A stretch of 64,000 nucleotides of DNA from positions 71,392,929 to 71,456,928 of the forward strand of contig CM049312.1 of assembly GCA_026874595.1 (NCBI GenBank), given 5' to 3'. Made by a program: the position numbers and the translations under genes. Shown piece after piece: positions 58,638 through 64,000 of this stretch. Numbering within the stretch: position 1 is the first letter of the stretch; each line of letters starts with the position of its first letter. The stretch comes from Sipunculus nudus (Eukaryota > Annelida > Sipuncula > Golfingiida > Sipunculidae). The notes below the pieces were generated by a model. The model did not search any database and had not been told where the DNA came from. It worked only from the letters and a program-made list of their open reading frames with translations.

Positions 58638-59219
58638 TCAGAGTACTAACAATCGGCGTGGAGGCCATCTGTGGGAGATTACAGATGGCCTCACTGTACG
58701 TTGCCGGGGGGGGGGGTCTTGTTCCAGGTGTTCAGTCCATGCCTGTAGTTTGCGCGGGCTCGTGAAACGGTGCGTCTTGGATGCCTGGTCCCTTATGAAC
58801 AAAACTCCGTCGATGGTCCAGCAGTCTTTAACGAGATTGTCACGCTTGAGGCGTAATCCTGACTGCAACATGCCTAATCGTGTTCGCGTTAAGTCCTCAT
58901 TGACATAGATCCCTTACGTTCTCTCACCTGACATTTTAAGCTTGGATTTTGCCTTCATCACTAACTCTTTTGTTTTGTGTGAATGGAACTTGACCAGGAT
59001 TTGTCTGGGTTTATCCTGTAATCCTGGTCGCCCAACTCTGTGGGAGCGCTCTATGTTTCTATGAGAAAGTTCCAGTCCCATGTGATCTCTTGCCATTTTT
59101 ACAAACATACTTTCTGTGTCCTCATCGTTCTGTTCAGTCCATGAATTAACAATTATTATTATGGTATGTATTATCGAGGTAGCTAGAGACATCAGGTTTT
59201 CCAAGTGCTTTCCCGGCAT
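58638..59219 (-). pseudogene. L1-like LINE ORF1 (L1-b), interrupted
   Basis: The frame from 59,219 has FVKMARDHMGLELSHRNIER, then SHRVGRPGLQDKPRQILVKF and HSHKTKELVMKAKSKL, the RNA-binding domain of L1-type ORF1. It is stopped by TAA at 58,916-58,914. The same frame continues without shift as GIYVNEDLTRTRLGMLQSG and WTIDGVLFIRD, the C-terminal domain. A G11 run on the plus strand (58,706-58,716) encodes a Pro triplet and probably shifts the last codons. A stop lies right before 59,219, so the coiled coil is lost or out of frame. ORF1p would coat the element's RNA. Confidence 0.8.
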
Positions 59220-59439
59220 TTACAAAGAAAGTTTTCGCGGCATAATAGGAATAAAAAGGGACTAGTTTTGACAAGTTCACAAAAAGATCAACAGCTTTAT
59301 ACTGGAATTTAAAGTCGCTGTAATTCCTAGCAAAGAAAAAAAATTACAATCCATTTGAGCGTTTTTATTGTACTACCAACTACATAACAACACAAGAGTT
59401 GAACCAGTATGATGCACGGAATTGGGCGGATAACTGTTG

Positions 59440-61200
59440 TTTTTACTAAATATGTGCGGCATTAATCCAATGAATCTATGCGTTAAAATATAATATAGTA
59501 TATAAGGTGACTTTCCCTTTTAAAAATATCTTGCTTTATTCACCATGTCTTATGATTGAAATCAAACGAAAGAAATGAGCTAGGGATAAATGACTCTAAA
59601 ATAACTGTAATGCAGGCTTTTATTATTATTAATCGATTACTTCAATAATGCTTTATTTTTGGAATGCATTGTTCCAGTCCTGTTTCATAAGACGTAATGC
59701 CGGCAAGGCTGTACAAATTTAGTAAGGAACTGAAACTGGAGATCAAAAGGGAAGACGTTCAAACAGAAGTACGAAGGAAAACATATGTCTTTTTCCCTTG
59801 AATGAACACAATTTGCGATTTTGCATATAGCCTTGTCTCAGACCATGCACTCTTTGCAATAATACATAACAAGATTTTCTGTATATGCCGTGTTTATATA
59901 TTCAGACTGACAAAGTGTTGTTTGCAAATAAGCAACAGCTTCATACAAATGTAATATAATTTTCACTTCATACGGAATTGGATAGAAGATTAAGAAATTA
60001 CTAAATAAAACCGTAAAATTTATACAGATAAATTCCAGTCTGCCTTTTCAATTTGTGCATCCCGATGCAGTTCGATCCATGAGTGCTGATCGGATCCTGG
60101 AGTGAACGACCAGGTCGCTTCCCTGTTTAGAGTCATATCTCTATATAAAATCTCCTATTTGATGTCAGATGGGTCAGTACAGATCCTATTTCCTATTATC
60201 TATATCAACAACTTGGAGGACAGCTACAACCATATATATAATAATACATTGTTCATTGTCCGAGATGTTTGTATTAAACTATTCTGCTTAACTTTCTTTC
60301 TGAATTAGGTACAATTTGGCTGTGCAACACTTGTGCTATAAATGAGTATTTTCTTCAGGACAAGTGAAATATTATATTTATAATCCTTTTACTAGTACTT
60401 CTCTGTTCTGTGATACAGCGTCGTTAACGAGGACCGTGAATAAATGTAAACGCAGACATGTTTCGGTATTCAAGCCCTGGCATGATTGTTAAAGAGCCCT
60501 GATATAACAGCGATGTTACATCTACGCGGTTAAACGTGATAAACAGAGAGGACCAAGCAAGACTATAAACCTAGTGTGGCCAGACTTTTATATTTCCCTT
60601 GTATAACGTTATGCCAAATCTACACTGAAGCATGTCTAATTAACTCAAAATGCCTGAATTAAAGCTATGACAGCTTCAGCAGGAACTTGATCTTTATGTT
60701 TGCATCAGAAACCGAGGCTTACAGGTTTAAATTTGTTAAAAGTGTCAATTTACTATCGGGAGTCACGGATGCTATTTGGATTTCCGGAAGATGGAAGGGA
60801 AATAAACAATGACTACAGTTCAGCGATTGCAGCATTAAAGTCTATGACTACATACATCTTCTTAATGAATTTACAATTAAAAAGGCGACGCTTATAAATA
60901 CAAAAGTATAACTACGGGTTGTTCTCCCCGTTTCTGCTATGGCGTCATCATTTGGTTGACTCCAATTGTCGTCTTAGGGACTACTTTTAACTATATTTTC
61001 GTCAGACTGTGAAAGAATTTTGCTGCTTCATTCCAGCTTATATCCCGTAAGATTTAATATCGCCTTTTGCACGGAGAATTATAACTTTGATTTAAGTCTT
61101 ATTGATTAACCTAGGTTGGTTCAGCCATTACAAACATCGTAAAGTGTAATAAACGATGATTCCTAATTGGTACATTCCCTGGAAACGCGTATCACACTCA
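59440..61200. repeat. duplicated block A, copy 3
   Basis: Similar to 10.44-12.39 and 37.33-38.84 kb. The match to block R2 ends just before it (CTACCAACTACATAACAACA at 59,383), so the order R-R2-A is the same as in copy 1. Confidence 0.8.
60919..60990 (-). pseudogene. dead copy of the vWD gene terminal exon
   Basis: Aligns with the exon at 38,838-38,907. On the minus strand the frame reads Pro, stop, then DDNWSQPNDDAIAE, against PADDDWGQGSDDNIAD. The stop codon and a later loss of frame show that this copy no longer encodes the tail. It is the clearest sign that blocks A to C are duplications of the vWD gene locus. Confidence 0.55.
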
Positions 61201-61204
61201 GCTG

Positions 61205-61700
61205 AGCAACCAAGGTATGTAAAACTCAGCCCCACTGTGGCAAGTCAATGTTAAATTTGAAAATTCTTATTTACCTAGACAAGATCAAATTTCATATTGT
61301 CATGTTAGGAACAAATATTGTTTATCCTTTTTGTAAGGGAGAAAGTAGTAGACATTTTTGTGCACAATATTTGCTTTGTTTAAGTTAATTTATGAAAAGA
61401 ATAATTGTTTCATCTAAACTATTGAAATTATACTAACTAATATTACCATGAGGGACCTTCCTGTACAGTCTTCTATAAAATATACGTAGTTCACATTATC
61501 TTTCACTAAATCAGCTCTCGCAGTCAGACATCGTAAGTTATATCCGGTTAGTTATGTAAACATAAAGCTTCCACATTTTTGCTAAGATCCGCACTCACAT
61601 AAATACACGGTTACCGGTCATAGCAAAAAAACCCAACAACAATATAACTGCAAGTTGAGGACAGATGTTAATTTGAAATAAGAACAATATGACAGTTCTG
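61205..61700. repeat. duplicated block B, copy 3
   Basis: Similar to 18,181-18,480 and 39,330-39,960 (GTCAATGTTAAATTTGAAAA, AGAATAATTGTTTCATCTAAAC, ACTATAT/TATCCGGTTA). Non-coding. Confidence 0.7.
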
Positions 61701-61794
61701 CAAAGGAGACAGACAATATATAACGGCTGTTAGTTAAAGGATGTCACATTCAATATAATCAATCTGATACCTGACAGGAAAATATTGTAGATGG

Positions 61795-62230
61795 TTAACA
61801 TATATTGCAGACAAAGTGCTGTTTTGGTTAATCATACAGGTACAGAAGAGCATCATTTATCCGAAAAGCTCGGGGAACAAGCTTTGTTTTTGGATGAACG
61901 ATTTTGCATAAACTGCCCGTGAATCATCGTAATTACGACCAAATACTGACTTTCCCTAATAAATCGAGCCAAACCATAATAAACGTGTAACAAAATACTG
62001 TAACATTTTCCACCGATAAAAAACTAAAAATGATGTAGAAAACACCAGTTTTATTAATTGTGAACAGCCATGCCCTAGAATCAATCGGTATCGTACGTAA
62101 AGCATGTCACGCGTGGTTGCCATGAAATTTGGATTGGCCTCCAATGTCCTTAACAGTTCTCGGAGGATAGATTAACTACCGGTAGAAACCCAATCAGGGA
62201 CTAGGTCACAGTCCAATATATAAAACAAAC
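61795..62230. repeat. duplicated block C, copy 3 (partial)
   Basis: Matches the first 400 bp of block C (ATATTGCAGACAAAGTGC, GTACAGAAGAG, AAACGTGTMACAA with ATACTGT). Similarity fades beyond the exon-like segment. Confidence 0.7.
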
Positions 62231-62352
62231 CGCAAGCCATGAAGTGTAAAACACGCTGCCTGTCCTCGACAAGATAGGTGGATGGTTTAAATAAAAAGCA
62301 AAAGCTTTCATTGAACACAAATAAGGCGCTCTCAGTCACCAACACATACACC
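62180..62352 (-). pseudogene. exon-like segment of the duplicated gene, copy 3
   Basis: An acceptor TTTTTTGTTCAG (AG at 62,354-62,353) and a donor G then GTAGTT (GT at 62,179-62,178) bound 173 bp open in one frame. It reads VYVLVTESALFVFNESF and then a Cys-containing stretch to DLVPDWVST. The donor side and flanking intron align with 28,905 (ACTGTTGAGGATATGGG against ACTGTTAAGGACATTGG). The coding similarity is weak and the entry phase differs by one base, so its status is uncertain. Confidence 0.3.
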
Positions 62353-62399
62353 CTGAACAAAAAATGTTGAGCGAGGAGTTATAGAGATACTGATGGATT

Positions 62400-64000
62400 C
62401 CAGTCCGCAGTGGTAGCCCCTACCTTAGATAAAACATCAAAGAAATGGGTAAATGGCGCTGATGAATCACCGATCTTTCAAATTCACCACACTCGCAATT
62501 ATCACTGGGTGATGACGTTTCAGCGTGAGAAAGATGACCCAGTTTACGTAAAGGACAGCCTTACCAGGGCGGAACTCACAACATGTTTACAAATTTAGAT
62601 TGCTATGATTTATGGATTTGGCAAAAAGGAAATTGAATCCATCATACCTATACTTAACTAACGGAGAAATATGATAGACAGTAGTCCCTTTGCTATCGTA
62701 AAAACGTTGACTTTTATCGGAATGCCAATGTTAAAAACACATATTATATTTTTGATCGATACATGCTCAGAAGTCACTTAGTCTATTGTTAAGGGGACGG
62801 GAATATAAAATGATTTCCTAAAAGAAAAGATTCTAGGCCAACCAGCTTCAAATCCCACAAACTGGTCCCACAAACCATGCCAAAAAGTGACAACTTTTTG
62901 AAAGAGGAAATACTTTGCATAATGCTTGAAATGATTTGAATCATGTTTACGCAGGTAGTCGCATTTTTTTTAATCAAAGTCGACCCAATATGCATGGTTT
63001 AGGTAGACTAGAGTGAGATATATGTGATAAGCGTAGACCTAAATCATTTAGGTATGTTAGGTATAGAGACGTCATTTGGATCTAGTTTCTTCAGTCAGAT
63101 TTATTTCTTAGGTTAAAAGGAGGAGATTACATTACCAGGAGGACCATCATAGATAATAATTACGAGTTTATGTTGTTATGGCAACTTATATAGTGTTAGT
63201 TGCCTAAATGATTAAACTGCATATGTGTGCGTTGACACATTACAAATGTATTTCTTCTAATAGTCACCGCAAAGTGCTGTGTTAATTCAAACTATTTTAA
63301 ATTTTTAAACTAGATTTATCGCTATTCTAGGAGTTTTCATCCTATATCCCTGAAAGTGATGGAATACAGTATATAATGTTTTACTATATAATAGTTTTAG
63401 GTTAACACATCATAAATGTAGTTAGCGTATAACAGTTTAAATTTTGATTTTACTAGCCAATGTTTATCAGCTGTGATGAATTATATACACAAGATAATAC
63501 ATATTTATGTAAGGGAGCTTTCATGAGTATTATGATTATCTCTGACAGTGCTTCGATGTAGCTGTAACTATTCTTTATGTAAGATTTGTGTATACTTATG
63601 GTTTTATGTGTGTCCGTCTCTTGTTTGTGAATTATGGCTATTGAAATAATATTGTTCAGTATTAATATACAGAATTCAACAATGATCAAAATGTATTGTC
63701 CTTTTTCTCCTTGTGTTTGTTATGCTTATTCAGTTTTGAATCTACTGTCTATGAAGATTAACATAGTCAAAAAGACGTTGATTAAAAATTTATTTTTTTG
63801 TCAAATATGCATTTGATAATAATATAAAAAAAGACCAATTCGAGTCATCGAGAACTGTTAAAACACAGTTTTTGTTAATAATCAACTTTTATTTACTAAT
63901 AAGGACAGAAACTATTTTAGGGAGGTCCGGGTTCGTCCCCGTTTATGTAGATGTGTTCCGCCTTGTGTAAGCGCAGGTCCGTTTAGGGTGATCCTACAAT
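62400..64000. other. no gene seen
   Basis: Several short frames, none recognisable. A GGGTTCGTCCCCG at 63,928-63,940 recalls a tRNA B box, but no tRNA fold is visible before the window ends. Confidence 0.35.

Noticed and set aside
63928-63940. GGGTTCGTCCCCG as a tRNA or SINE B box
   Set aside because: No A box or cloverleaf could be fitted in the preceding 60 bases, and the window ends 60 bases later.

Overview
The window is animal DNA, AT-rich and intron-bearing, and is made almost entirely of decayed transposable elements, long AT microsatellites and repeated non-coding blocks. A mollusc or related lophotrochozoan is the best guess. The grounds are a GTCCGTCC-type interspersed repeat whose ends carry an AGCTGAG motif, several Penelope-like elements (PLEs), L1-like LINEs, and a TatD-type nuclease reading frame beside a Ty3/gypsy pol gene. 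This placement comes from remembered repeat types, not from a search. No bacterial operon, rRNA, CRISPR array or clear functional tRNA is seen.

Layout. 0.3-2.9 kb: a broken PLE (minus). 3.5-3.8 kb: a possible piggyBac tail. 8.16-9.35 kb: a deleted pogo element with intact ends and a TA target duplication. 13.4-17.8 kb: a dead L1-like element (minus), with a possible inverted 5' piece to 18.2 kb. 21.9-22.26 kb: a PLE terminal repeat with a hammerhead-like core. 23.2-28.2 kb: a LINE (minus) split by a 2.4 kb molluscan-type repeat. 31.74-33.02 kb: a nearly complete but dead PLE (minus). 33.04-33.57 kb: a second LINE tail. 33.59-35.25 kb: a gypsy integrase region (plus), followed after 153 bp by a TatD nuclease reading frame (35.40-36.75 kb, plus) with a splice-acceptor-like site in the gap. 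38.8-43.1 kb: the best host gene, with the last two exons of a secreted von Willebrand type D (vWD) protein on the minus strand and a candidate signal-peptide exon. 44.6-44.9 kb: a SINE-like repeat. 48.0-48.3 kb: another LINE tail. 49.6-50.5 kb: a PLE endonuclease tail with an open reading frame. 52.06-52.52 kb: a MITE whose empty site is visible at 7.14 kb. 54.27-59.22 kb: an L1-like element with nearly complete ORF2 (minus).

A second layer of organisation underlies the transposons. Blocks called R, A, B, C and D recur in the same orientation and, where several occur together, in the same order: R-A-B-C at 6.9-21 kb, C-D at 28.5-31 kb, A-B at 37.3-40 kb, R-A-B-C at 51.8-62.4 kb. The vWD exons lie between A and B of the third copy, and degenerate exon-like sequences lie at matching places in others. 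I therefore read these blocks as old duplications of one gene locus, later broken up by different transposons, rather than as a transposon family.

The strongest candidate for something undescribed is the gypsy-TatD arrangement: a zinc-binding plus TatD nuclease reading frame in the position where env would sit, with its own possible 3' splice site. This copy is dead, so other copies are needed to decide whether the nuclease belongs to the element.
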